64,000 nt of DNA from Candidatus Mycobacterium wuenschmannii (GTDB lineage: Bacteria; Actinomycetota; Actinomycetes; Mycobacteriales; Mycobacteriaceae). The stretch spans positions 3,906,001 through 3,970,000 of the forward strand of contig NZ_CP126981.1 in the NCBI RefSeq assembly GCF_030252325.1, written 5' to 3'. Position 1 is the first letter of the stretch. Each line of letters opens with the position of its first letter. Below are positions 42,965 through 50,961 of the stretch, one piece after another. The notes beneath the pieces were generated by a model, which saw only the letters and a program-made list of their open reading frames with translations, was not told where the DNA came from and searched no databases. A program made the position numbers and the translations under genes.

Positions 42965-43771
42965 TCAGCGGCGTCGCACCAGAACCGACTGCTGGATGCT
43001 GCCCACGGCGCCGGTCTCGTCGAACAACGTGCCGATCGTGGTGCCGATGCCATCGGGCCCGTAGTTGGTCTCGGCCCGGATGCCGATCCATTCGCCGTCG
43101 GGAATCCGGTGCACATGGACGACGAGATCGTTGTTCAGAAATGTCCACCGGGCGATGTCGATCTTGGAGCCAATCCCGTTGGCGCAGTCCGCAACCGCGA
43201 AGAGGCGCTGCAACGGCGTCACCGCCTCGCCGTCGACAAGGGTGACCAGTGGCTTGATCCACGACTCGCCCGGTCCCTCGCTGAGAGGCTTGGTCAGCCA
43301 GCGCCAGTCGAGGCTGTGCACGTAGTTGCGGTCGAAATTCTTGGCCAGGTCGCGGCTGTGCGCCTCGCTGATCGGCGCCGGCAGTGGCGCGGACGCGTGC
43401 TCGAGTTCTCCTGTGTCCTGCTGCTGCAGCCGCCACCCGGTGGCCCGCGCCGTCGGCCGTGGCTGGCCGTCGGGGCCCACGGCCAGCGTCTCGGCGCTGA
43501 CCAACTCGATCTGCTTGCCCGGGCGTTCGACCTTCGCCCGTACCCACAGGTCGCCGTCGGCGGGGACCGGGCCCAGCAGGTCGATGGCGACCCGGCTGAG
43601 CCGGGTGTCGTCGCGGGGCGCGCAGCGTTCCAGAGCGCGCACCAGCAGGGCCGACACCGGGGCGCCGTGCTGGATCTTCGCGGTCCAGGTGCTGCGGACA
43701 AGGTCTGTGGCAGTGAACTTTTCGCCGATCGGGTCGTCGGCGTCGACCAGTTCGTAGTAGGAGTCGCTCAT
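42965..43771 (-). CDS. acyl-CoA thioesterase, double hot-dog (TesB/4HBT_3-like)
   Basis: The 268-residue protein is a tandem hot-dog fold. The first half has KIQHGAPVSALLVRALERC and RVAIDLLGPVPADGDLWVRAKVERPGKQIELV. The second half has PLQRLFAVADCANGIGSKI and the TFLNNDLVVHVHRIPDGEWIGIRAET signature of the mycobacterial thioesterase family. It would release a free acid from a CoA ester. The ATG at 43771 overlaps the stop of the upstream SMP-30 gene (ATGA), so lactonase and thioesterase are translated together. Confidence 0.82.
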   Translation of the reverse strand: MSDSYYELVDADDPIGEKFTATDLVRSTWTAKIQHGAPVSALLVRALERCAPRDDTRLSRVAIDLLGPVPADGDLWVRAKVERPGKQIELVSAETLAVGPDGQPRPTARATGWRLQQQDTGELEHASAPLPAPISEAHSRDLAKNFDRNYVHSLDWRWLTKPLSEGPGESWIKPLVTLVDGEAVTPLQRLFAVADCANGIGSKIDIARWTFLNNDLVVHVHRIPDGEWIGIRAETNYGPDGIGTTIGTLFDETGAVGSIQQSVLVRRR

Positions 43772-44622
43772 CGCCCGGCCTCGACTGCGGGCGCGTCGAC
43801 GATGACCGTGTCGACCCGGGACAGTCGCGTGCCGACCAGTTTCTTCGGGTAGGCCTCGCTGCTCGTCAGCATGAACAACGTCCGTCCGGCGGCGCCGCCG
43901 AGCATGCACGCGATCGCCACCCGGTCGCCGATGTCGATCCGGTGACTGACTCGTGCCTTGCCGCCGGCGCTGTCCACTATGCGCTCGAACTGGTGAGCCA
44001 GCGTCATCGCCGTCCACACCCCGCCCCCGGCGTCCAGGCAGATGCCGTCCGGCGGGCCGTCCAGGCCGTCGGCGAACACCCGACGGTTCGACAGGTCGCC
44101 GTCCTCGTCGATGGAATACGCGGTCAGCCGGCGCCCGATCGACTCCGCGACGATCAGCGTGCGGCCGTCGGGCGTGATGGCCATCCCGTTGGGGAAGTTC
44201 AGGTCGGTCGCCACCACACGGGCACTGTTGTCCGGGTCGACGCGCAGGAGCGCGCCGCCCTCGAACGCCTGCGATCCGATGTAGGCCCGGCCGCGACCGT
44301 CGACCACCATGTCGCCGAGGTCGGCTGGCGCCAAAGAGCTCAAATCTGCTGCGGTGGTGATGTTTTCGCCATCGTAGGCCAGCAGCGTGCGGTTCTCGGC
44401 CGACACGATCAGCAGCGTCCCGTCCGGCCGGAAGCCGAGCCCCGACGGCGCGTGCCCAGGCAACGGGAGCGTGGTCATCGACCCGCAGACCGTGACGGTG
44501 TGCACGGCCTCGCCGAGCATGTCGGAGAACCACAGCAGGTCCTCGAACCAGCGCGGACCCTCGCCGAAGCAGAACCCCGCCGCCAACGGGGTGAGACCGT
44601 CAACGGTCGTGGTAGCGGCCAA
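43768..44622 (-). CDS. SMP-30/gluconolactonase-type lactonase
   Basis: The 284-residue six-bladed propeller has metal-binding residues at the usual places: Glu in FGEGPRWFED (about residue 21), Asn in LNFPNGMAITPDG (about 146) and Asp in PPDGICLDAGGG (about 196). These enzymes open lactones with a divalent metal. The start is a TTG at 44622, supported by AAAGGAG eight bases upstream. In this island a lactonase fits downstream of a Baeyer-Villiger monooxygenase. Motif copy B lies 52 bases upstream. Confidence 0.87.
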   Translation of the reverse strand: MAATTTVDGLTPLAAGFCFGEGPRWFEDLLWFSDMLGEAVHTVTVCGSMTTLPLPGHAPSGLGFRPDGTLLIVSAENRTLLAYDGENITTAADLSSLAPADLGDMVVDGRGRAYIGSQAFEGGALLRVDPDNSARVVATDLNFPNGMAITPDGRTLIVAESIGRRLTAYSIDEDGDLSNRRVFADGLDGPPDGICLDAGGGVWTAMTLAHQFERIVDSAGGKARVSHRIDIGDRVAIACMLGGAAGRTLFMLTSSEAYPKKLVGTRLSRVDTVIVDAPAVEAGR

Positions 44623-44673
44623 CGTCGTCGCTCCTTTGCGGCGGTGGAACAGACCGGACAGTGACCCGGCAGG

Positions 44674-44700
44674 CTTTACAGATTATCGTACAAATGTCAC
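44674..44700. promoter_or_regulatory. island motif copy B
   Basis: CTTTACA (44674-44680), 14 bases, TGTCAC (44695-44700), between the divergent SMP-30 and LLM genes. On the minus strand it reads GTGACA-N16-TAAAGC, a possible promoter for the lactonase operon. CACGC-GATA-GCGTG (44698-44711) forms an adjoining small palindrome. Confidence 0.6.
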
Positions 44701-44749
44701 GCGATAGCGTGCAGGGACATCGTCGGCGCTCAGCTAAGGAATGCGGCAG

Positions 44750-45670
44750 ATGAAATTCACCGTCACCCACCCGATGCACAGCCATCCGTACAACCCGGAA
44801 CTGGTGACCGGCGACGGCATCGCCACGGTGGCCGCGGCCGTCGAGGCTGCCGGCATCCACGGCTTCGGCTTCACCGACCATCCCGCACCGACCCAGCGAT
44901 GGCTGGAGGCCGGCGGCCACGACGCTCTCGACCCGTTCGTGGCGATGGGGTTTGCCGCCGCACGGACCAGCACGCTACGGCTGATCCCCAACATCGTGGT
45001 GCTGCCGTATCGAAATCCGTTCGTGGTGGCCAAGTCCGGCGCGACACTGGATCTGCTGTCCGGGGGCCGGTTCACGCTGGCCGTCGGTGTCGGCTACCTC
45101 AAACGGGAGTTCGCCGCTCTCGGTGTCGATTTCGAGGAGCGGGCCGCGCTGTTCGACGAGGCGCTCGACGTGATCACCGCGATCTGGACCGGCGATGACA
45201 TCTCCTACGAGGGCAAGCACTTCAGCGCCAAGGGCATTACCGCGCATCCGCGGCCGGTGAGCAGCCCGTATCCGCCGATCTGGGTCGGCGGGAACACCGG
45301 GGCCGCGCGGCGCCGGGTCGCCGCCAAGGGCGACGGCTGGTGCCCCTTCGCCGCGCCGCCCGCACTGGCCCAGACGGCGCGGACCGCGTCGATGGATTCG
45401 GTGGACGCGCTGGCCGAGGGCATCGAGGACCTGCGCCGCCGACTCGACGCCGCGGGCCGTGACCCCGGGGGAGTAGACATCGTCTTCGGCAACATCGAGG
45501 GCGGCAATCCGAGCGATCCCGACTTCAACGCCGACGCCTACCTGGCCGGGCTGGATCGGCTGGCTAAGCTCGGCGTTACCTGGGTGCAGGTGGGCCTGCC
45601 GGGCGACAGCCTGGCTCACGCGCTGGAGGTCGTCGACAAGTTCAAGACCATGGTGGTCGACGCGTCGTAG
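44750..45670 (+). CDS. LLM-class flavin/F420-dependent oxidoreductase
   Basis: The 306-residue luciferase-like monooxygenase family protein has FGFTDHPAPTQRW, LRLIPNIVVLPYRNPFVVAKSGATLDLLSGGRFTLAVGVGY (the conserved barrel core, read in parts), YPPIWVGGNTGAARRR and VGLPGDSLAHAL. It uses reduced FMN or F420. F420-dependent mycobacterial members usually act as dehydrogenases or reductases. I chose the ATG at 44750, nine bases after AAGGA; ATG 44741 is in frame but too close to that site. The substrate is unknown, presumably an intermediate of the island's pathway. Confidence 0.87.
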   Translation: MKFTVTHPMHSHPYNPELVTGDGIATVAAAVEAAGIHGFGFTDHPAPTQRWLEAGGHDALDPFVAMGFAAARTSTLRLIPNIVVLPYRNPFVVAKSGATLDLLSGGRFTLAVGVGYLKREFAALGVDFEERAALFDEALDVITAIWTGDDISYEGKHFSAKGITAHPRPVSSPYPPIWVGGNTGAARRRVAAKGDGWCPFAAPPALAQTARTASMDSVDALAEGIEDLRRRLDAAGRDPGGVDIVFGNIEGGNPSDPDFNADAYLAGLDRLAKLGVTWVQVGLPGDSLAHALEVVDKFKTMVVDAS

Positions 45671-45671
45671 G

Positions 45672-45704
45672 CTTTACAAGTTTTGGCGAGAATGTCATTC
45701 TCGC
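45672..45704. promoter_or_regulatory. island motif copy C with extra palindrome
   Basis: CTTTACA (45672-45678), 14 bases, TGTCA (45693-45697). It is overlapped by a perfect repeat GCGAGAAT-GTC-ATTCTCGC (45686-45704) that ends three bases before the GTG start of the thioesterase gene. It lies between two plus-strand genes. Confidence 0.6.
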
Positions 45705-45707
45705 TAC

Positions 45708-46589
45708 GTGACAACAGACTCTGAGCAGACGCACTGGTCGGTCGCCGGCCTCCTGGACTTGTTCGATGCGCGCGACGCCGGCGACGGCCGTTTCACCGCG
45801 GACACCGGCATCGCGGCCGAGGACGAGCGCCAGGTGGTCGAGGGCACGCAGGTGCTCGCACAGGTGATTGTCGCTGTCGCCAAGCAGTTTCCGGAGAAGT
45901 CGGTGCGCTCGGTGCATGCGGTCTTCGCCCGCGCGGTCCTGGTCGGCCCCCCGGTGGAGATCGACATCGACGTCGTCGCCCAGGGTCGCTCGACCGCGAC
46001 CGCGGTGGTCGGCGTCTCGCAGAACGGCCGTCGTGCGATCACCGTGACCGCACTGCTCGACGTGCCCTCCGCCGACGTGATCCGCCACCACCACCCCAAG
46101 CCGGAGGTGACCGCGCCCCGCGATGCCAACGACGGCGGGATGCCGATGGCCGGCCGGGAACTGCGCCTGGTCGACGTCGTCGACGTGAACAGCCCCGACG
46201 AGGTCGGTCCGCCGGAGTTGTACGCCTGGCTGCATTACGACCCGATACCGAGCCGCGACGACCTGGCCAAGGCGCTGGTCGCGTATTTCACCGGCTACCT
46301 TGGCATTTCGACGTCGATGCGCGCCCACGAAGGCATCGGCACCGCGCAGTCGCACCTGACCGTGTCGACCGCGCCGATGACGGTGTCGGTCAGCTTTCAC
46401 GAGCCGGTCACGTGGACCGGATGGCTGCTCTACACCCACGAGAGCACCCAGGCGGGCGCTGGGATGTCCTACATCCGCGGCGCCGTGCACACCGAGGAGG
46501 GTGAGCTGATCGCCTCGTTCACACAGGACGCTCTGATCCGCCCTCTGCGCACCAGCGACACCACCATCAAAACCGAAGCGCGGCTGTAA
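45708..46589 (+). CDS. acyl-CoA thioesterase, TesB-like
   Basis: The 293-residue tandem hot-dog protein has EGTQVLAQVIVAVAKQFPEKSVRSVHAVFARAVLVGPPVEIDIDVVAQGRS (first domain, read in parts), AYFTGYLGISTSMRAHEGIG and VSVSFHEPVTWTGWLLYTHES (second domain). It would hydrolyse a CoA ester of the pathway. The GTG at 45708 stands three bases behind a palindrome and has no ribosome site, so the transcript may be leaderless. An acyl-CoA dehydrogenase gene follows after five bases and is surely in the same unit. Confidence 0.84.
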   Translation: MTTDSEQTHWSVAGLLDLFDARDAGDGRFTADTGIAAEDERQVVEGTQVLAQVIVAVAKQFPEKSVRSVHAVFARAVLVGPPVEIDIDVVAQGRSTATAVVGVSQNGRRAITVTALLDVPSADVIRHHHPKPEVTAPRDANDGGMPMAGRELRLVDVVDVNSPDEVGPPELYAWLHYDPIPSRDDLAKALVAYFTGYLGISTSMRAHEGIGTAQSHLTVSTAPMTVSVSFHEPVTWTGWLLYTHESTQAGAGMSYIRGAVHTEEGELIASFTQDALIRPLRTSDTTIKTEARL

Positions 46590-46594
46590 CTCTC

Positions 46595-47779
46595 ATGGAT
46601 TTCTCCGCCGTCGAACTCGAGGCCGAAGACGAGGAATTCCGCGACCGGCTGCGCAAATTCCTGGCCAACGTGGTCACCGCCGAGGTGATCCGGCGCGACC
46701 GCGAGACCGGGGAGAACTTCGACGAGGGTGTCCACCTGGCGCTGGGCACCGAGGGTTACCTGGCCGACGACTTCAACGACGAATCCGACGGCGGGTTCGG
46801 ATCGCTGCGCCGCCGCATCTGGGACCTGGAGATCGGCCGGGCCCACACGCCGTGGTTCCACTGGGGCACGACGGCCGTCGTCGCCAAGATGATGCGCGAC
46901 TTCGGGCCACCGGAACTCACCGAGGAAGTGTTGCCCGGCGTGCTGACCGGCGAGACGCGCCTCTGCCTCGGCTACACCGAACCCGAGGGCGGCTCCGACG
47001 TCGCGACCTGCAAGACCCGCGCGACCCGTGACGGCGACAATTGGATTATCAACGGTTCCAAGATGTTCACGTCCAACGCGCACAATGCCAAGTACGTGTT
47101 CCTGCTGACCAACAGCGATCCGAACGGGCCAAAACACAAGAACCTCACCATGTTTCTGGTCCCGCTCGATTCACCCGGCGTCGACATTCAACCGATCCGT
47201 ACCGTCGACGGCGACCGCACCAACATCGTCTTCTACAGCGACGTGCGGGTCGACGACCGCTATCGCATCGGCCCGGTCAACGGCGGCTGGGGCGTGCTGC
47301 GCGGCGCTCTCGACCAAGAGCACGGCACTGCCGAGAAGGAAGAGGACGGGCTGCAGCGCATCGCGGTGATGAGCGAACATCTGACCCTGATGGCTGAGGC
47401 GATGGACGGCATCGCGGCGCTGGCCGGGCGCGAGCGCCCCGACGGAAGCCGGCTGATCGACGACTCGTCGGTGGCATATCGGTTGGGGCGCAGCGTCGCT
47501 CGCACCGAAGCGGCTCTCGGCACGCCCGGGATGTTCGGCCGGGTGGCCAACGCGCAGACCATGCGCGACTGCGCACCCGACCTGATGGACATCCTGGGCG
47601 CCGCGTCGGCATTGCCCGTCGACGCCGATGGGGCCGCGGACAACGGCGGGGCCGAATACGCATTTCGGCTGGCCTCACCCGTCGGCATCTACGGCGGCAC
47701 TCTCGAGGTGTTCCGGAATATGATCGCCCAGCACGCGCTCGGGCTGGGCCGGCCGAACTACTCGCCGCCGAGGGCCTGA
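46595..47779 (+). CDS. acyl-CoA dehydrogenase
   Basis: The 394-residue enzyme resembles the mycobacterial acyl-CoA dehydrogenases for steroid or terpenoid side chains. It has LGYTEPEGGSDVATCKTRA (FAD site, about residue 127), WIINGSKMFTSNAHNAKYVFL, SPGVDIQPIRTVDG and a C-terminal SPVGIYGGTLEVFRNMIAQHALGLGRP with the usual Glu position. It introduces a double bond in an acyl-CoA. ATG at 46595 follows the thioesterase stop by five bases. Its end overlaps the opposing DUF427 gene by 22 bases. Confidence 0.88.
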   Translation: MDFSAVELEAEDEEFRDRLRKFLANVVTAEVIRRDRETGENFDEGVHLALGTEGYLADDFNDESDGGFGSLRRRIWDLEIGRAHTPWFHWGTTAVVAKMMRDFGPPELTEEVLPGVLTGETRLCLGYTEPEGGSDVATCKTRATRDGDNWIINGSKMFTSNAHNAKYVFLLTNSDPNGPKHKNLTMFLVPLDSPGVDIQPIRTVDGDRTNIVFYSDVRVDDRYRIGPVNGGWGVLRGALDQEHGTAEKEEDGLQRIAVMSEHLTLMAEAMDGIAALAGRERPDGSRLIDDSSVAYRLGRSVARTEAALGTPGMFGRVANAQTMRDCAPDLMDILGAASALPVDADGAADNGGAEYAFRLASPVGIYGGTLEVFRNMIAQHALGLGRPNYSPPRA

Positions 47780-48435
47780 GGCAACTCGGCGAACACGTCG
47801 GCTCGGTCGGCGTCGAAACTGACGAACCCCTTGATCGGTTGGCCTTCGGCCGGCGGGTCCAGATAGCTCCACGCCACGTCCTCGGCTCCATCCGCCGACC
47901 AGTAGGTGGCCCAGCCCTTATAGTTGCAGTAGGTCGACGTATTCGATTGCAGCAGAAACTCAGTGCGCACATGAGCGGGGTCGACGTACAGCCGCGGCTG
48001 CAACGACGTCTCGAACACGATCACCGTATCGTCGGTGTCGACCACCGTCTTGCCACCCACCTCTACGCGCAGTCGCCGCGTCGTCGGCCGACAGTCGATG
48101 CGGTGGTACGGGTTGGGCGGGTAGTGCACCAGTGTGCGGCCCTCCTCGGTCCACGCGTCCACGGCATCCCACGGCACGTGCACGAAGCCCGGCGCCTCGG
48201 CCACCGGTTCGCTGGGCAGGTCCGACACCTCGCCGGCCGGAAAGGCATAGCTGAGTGGGTGATTCGGGCGATGCACGAGCAGCGCGTGCTCGGTGTCGAT
48301 GACGGTCTGTCCGTTTTGCGACGCTTGAATGCGGCGGGGATGCGGCTCGACGTAGACCACCCCCGCCGGAATGGCCGGCGAAAACCGGCCGGCCGGAGAA
48401 CTGCTCAGCGGTCCATGACCGGTGACCATGCTCAT
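47758..48435 (-). CDS. DUF427 domain protein (two-domain form)
   Basis: The 225-residue protein carries two DUF427 units: IQASQNGQTVIDTEHALLVH with YAFPAGEVSDL in the first half. The second has VEVGGKTVVDTDDTVIVFETSLQPRLYVDPAHV, STYCNYKGWATYWS and EGQPIKGFVSFDADRADVFAE. Function unknown. The ATG at 48435 is chosen; ATG 48429 is an alternative. Its 3' end overlaps the acyl-CoA dehydrogenase gene by 22 bases, and it is divergent from the CoA-transferase gene. It is the third DUF427 gene in the window. Confidence 0.87.
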   Translation of the reverse strand: MSMVTGHGPLSSSPAGRFSPAIPAGVVYVEPHPRRIQASQNGQTVIDTEHALLVHRPNHPLSYAFPAGEVSDLPSEPVAEAPGFVHVPWDAVDAWTEEGRTLVHYPPNPYHRIDCRPTTRRLRVEVGGKTVVDTDDTVIVFETSLQPRLYVDPAHVRTEFLLQSNTSTYCNYKGWATYWSADGAEDVAWSYLDPPAEGQPIKGFVSFDADRADVFAELPQALGGE

Positions 48436-48467
48436 GGAATCGAGCCTAGCGTGGCATGGTGTGAGGC

Positions 48468-49635
48468 ATGGCCGGACCGATGGAGGGTGTCAACGTCGTC
48501 GAGCTCGGCGTGTGGGTAGCCGGACCCGCAACGGGCGGCATCCTCGCCGACTGGGGCGCCGACGTCATCAAGATCGAGCCGCCGGCCGGCGATCCGGCCC
48601 GGATGTTCGGCCGCATGCTCGGCCTCGACGTCGACGTCAGCCCACCCTTCGAGATGGACAACCGGTCCAAGCGCAGCGTCGTGGTAGACCTCACCACTGC
48701 GGACGGTCACCAGACGGCGCTCGAATTGATCTCTTGTGCAGACGTTTTCATCACCAACGTTCGCCCGGGGGTTGCGCCGCCTCGGCCTCGACTACGAGTC
48801 ACTGGCCGCCGACCACCCGACGCTGGTGTACGGCTTGATCACCGGATACGGCGAGTCCGGGCCGGACGCCGACCGGGCGGCGTACGACGTGGCGGCGTTC
48901 TGGGCGCGCGGCGGCCTGGCGCACCTGCTCACCCGGCCGGGCGAGACGCCGCCGTTCCAGCGCGGCGGGATGGGTGACCACTCGGCCGGCATGACGCTCG
49001 CCGCGGCGGTCTGCGCCGCGCTGGTGTCGCGGGCCAACACCGGTGCCGGTCAACTGGTCAGCACGTCGCTGTACCGCCAGGGCGCCTACACCGTCAGCTT
49101 CGACCTGAACACCTACCTGATGTCGGGCCAGCCGATCGCGATCGGGCAACGCGAAAAGATGTTCAACCCGTGCATGAACAACTACGCCACCGCCGACGGG
49201 CGACGGTTCTGGATCGTCGGGCTCGAAGTCGACCGGCATTGGCCCCCGCTGTGCCGGGCTGTCGGCAAGGCCGAATGGCTGGACGATCCGCGCTTCACCG
49301 ACGCCCGGTCGCGCGCCGTCAACGCCGTCGAGCTGATCGGCGAGCTGGATCGGATCTTTGCCACCAAGACCCTCGACGAGTGGGCCGAGGTGTTCGCCGG
49401 CGAGCCCGATTTCTTCTGGTCACCGGTCAACAGCATCGAGGACGTCATCGCTGACGAGCAGTTTCACGCCGCCGGCGGCATGGTCGACGTGCCCGACGGT
49501 CCTGCGGCCGTGGCGATGGTGGCGACGCCCGCGGACTTCCACGGCACACCTTGGGCGCCGCGGTCCTGCGCGCCGGAGCTGGGCCAGCACACCGACGAGG
49601 TGCTTGCCGAGCTCGAAGCCCGCCGCCAGTCTTGA
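48468..49635 (+). pseudogene. CaiB/BaiF class III CoA-transferase, frameshifted
   Basis: Two overlapping frames together make one class III CoA-transferase of about 388 residues. The first (from ATG 48468) has VVELGVWVAGPATGGILADWGADVIKIEPPAGDP and ends its similarity at FITNVRPG. The second resumes with LRRLGLDYESLAADHPTLVYG, and contains the probable catalytic Asp in RGGMGDHSAGM and the end GQHTDEVLAELEA. The break is at a run of five G (48767-48771): either one G too many, or two bases missing, since relatives usually read RPGALRRLG. It may be true inactivation or a sequencing error. The enzyme would move CoA to a pathway acid. Confidence 0.85.
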
Positions 49636-49646
49636 TCGAATCGAAG

Positions 49647-49673
49647 CTTTACAGATTGATGTAAAAGTGTCAC
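49647..49673. promoter_or_regulatory. island motif copy D
   Basis: CTTTACA (49647-49653), 14 bases, TGTCAC (49668-49673), with a further inverted repeat TTTACA-GATTGA-TGTAAA inside (49648-49665). It stands 42 bases before the first gene of the eight-gene P450/monooxygenase operon. Confidence 0.6.
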
Positions 49674-49714
49674 GCTGGGTCCGCCGGGTCATCGACGACG
49701 CGTGAAGGGATGCG

Positions 49715-50257
49715 ATGAGGACCTTGGAGGAGCCACGCCCTCACCCTGGATCGGTTGCGTACCGTCTTGATGTCGTCGCCACCAACGCCGCGGACGTGGT
49801 GGGCTCGATCGGCGGCTGGCTCTGTGACAGGGTGCGGGCCGGCTGGGACGTGCACGTGCTGCTGGCGCAGGACTGCGACCATCGCCCGCTGGAGATACTC
49901 GGCATGCACGCGGTGGATCTCGACCCGCACATCCTGGCCGCCAGCACCGACTGCGCTGCCCGCGGTCTCGCCGTCAGCGCGGAGATGTTCTCCGCCGACA
50001 CCCGCATCCGCCAGGAAGTGCTGGCCGCGCTGGATCGCTGGATGACGGAAGTGACTCTCTGGCATGACCCTTGGCCGCTGAGCATCGGGCACCGAACCAC
50101 CACGGTGCAGCACGTACTCTCCAGCGCCGCAAAGGTTTTCAAACGACATGCGCTGACCGCGGCCGGTATCGCGGGCCCCGTCGGACCGACCGAGACGTTG
50201 CGCAGTGACATGAAGGCCTCGCTGCCGATGGATACCGAACTGATCCCGGTTGGCTGA
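49715..50257 (+). CDS. uncharacterised 180-residue protein, first gene of the P450 operon
   Basis: I do not recognise this protein. It is soluble by appearance, with no signal or membrane segment. Notable parts are AADVVGSIGGWLCDRVRAGWDVHVLLAQD, LEILGMHAVDL, and a C-terminal half with WHDPWPLSIGHRTTTVQHVLSSAAKVFKRHALTAAG (both read in parts). GAAGGGA lies before the ATG at 49715. Its stop overlaps the next gene's ATG (TGATG), so both are coupled and probably functionally linked. Motif copy D upstream places it under the island's regulation. It could be a small regulator or a substrate-binding partner. Confidence 0.7.
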   Translation: MRTLEEPRPHPGSVAYRLDVVATNAADVVGSIGGWLCDRVRAGWDVHVLLAQDCDHRPLEILGMHAVDLDPHILAASTDCAARGLAVSAEMFSADTRIRQEVLAALDRWMTEVTLWHDPWPLSIGHRTTTVQHVLSSAAKVFKRHALTAAGIAGPVGPTETLRSDMKASLPMDTELIPVG

Positions 50258-50961
50258 TGCGTAAGTATCACAGCCACACCCTGCTGTATCTGCACGAGAC
50301 GATCGCGCTGGGCTCGGGATCGAGCGGGCGGTTCACCCAGGCTTTCACGGACATCTACCAGCCGATGATGCAGGATCTTGGCGCGCGACTCTTCGCCCTC
50401 TGGGAGTCCACGCCCTACAACGGACACTGGCCGCAGGTGACGGTCATCTGGGAGATCGACGCGTTCGCCGACTACGCGCGCATCGGTACGGCGCAGGCCC
50501 CCGGCGGTAGCCACCACGCCGTGGCGCAACAGTGGGCGGCCTTCCTGGCCGGCATCGGCGCGTCGGGTGAGGGACGGATCATGTACCCGGGGCCGAGCAA
50601 CCAGACGCTGGCTCAACTGCGCGAGGCGAATTTCAGTGCGGGCTTGGTGATTCAAGAGATCATGCAGACCAAGCCCGGCCGGCAGGACGACTACATCCGC
50701 GAATTGGAGCGGCTGTACGTGCCGTGGTCGGAGAGCACCGGCAAACACTGGTTGGGTTCGTTCACCACCACTTTCCGTTTCAACGAGGTCATCCACTACT
50801 GGGCGCTCGAAGGCGGCTGGGAGTGCTTCGCCAACCACTACCCGTCGTGGAAGGACAGCCCGCCGGCCGAGATCGTCACCTGGATGAGCGTCGCCCCCGC
50901 CCTGCGTGACGGCTGGGAAGACTCGATCCTGCAAGCGCTTCCACCGTCGCCGCTGCAATGA
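50257..50961 (+). CDS. NIPSNAP-like dimeric alpha-beta barrel protein
   Basis: The 234-residue protein appears to contain two ferredoxin-like barrel units. The first has YHSHTLLYLHETIALGSGSS and VTVIWEIDAFADYARIG. The second has GLVIQEIMQTKPGRQDDYIRELERLYVPW and NEVIHYWALEGGWECFANHYPSW (both read in parts). This pattern suggests the NIPSNAP/ABM superfamily, but I am not sure. Function unknown. The ATG overlaps the preceding stop, and its own stop overlaps the P450 start (ATGA), so it belongs to the operon's core. Confidence 0.55.
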   Translation: MRKYHSHTLLYLHETIALGSGSSGRFTQAFTDIYQPMMQDLGARLFALWESTPYNGHWPQVTVIWEIDAFADYARIGTAQAPGGSHHAVAQQWAAFLAGIGASGEGRIMYPGPSNQTLAQLREANFSAGLVIQEIMQTKPGRQDDYIRELERLYVPWSESTGKHWLGSFTTTFRFNEVIHYWALEGGWECFANHYPSWKDSPPAEIVTWMSVAPALRDGWEDSILQALPPSPLQ

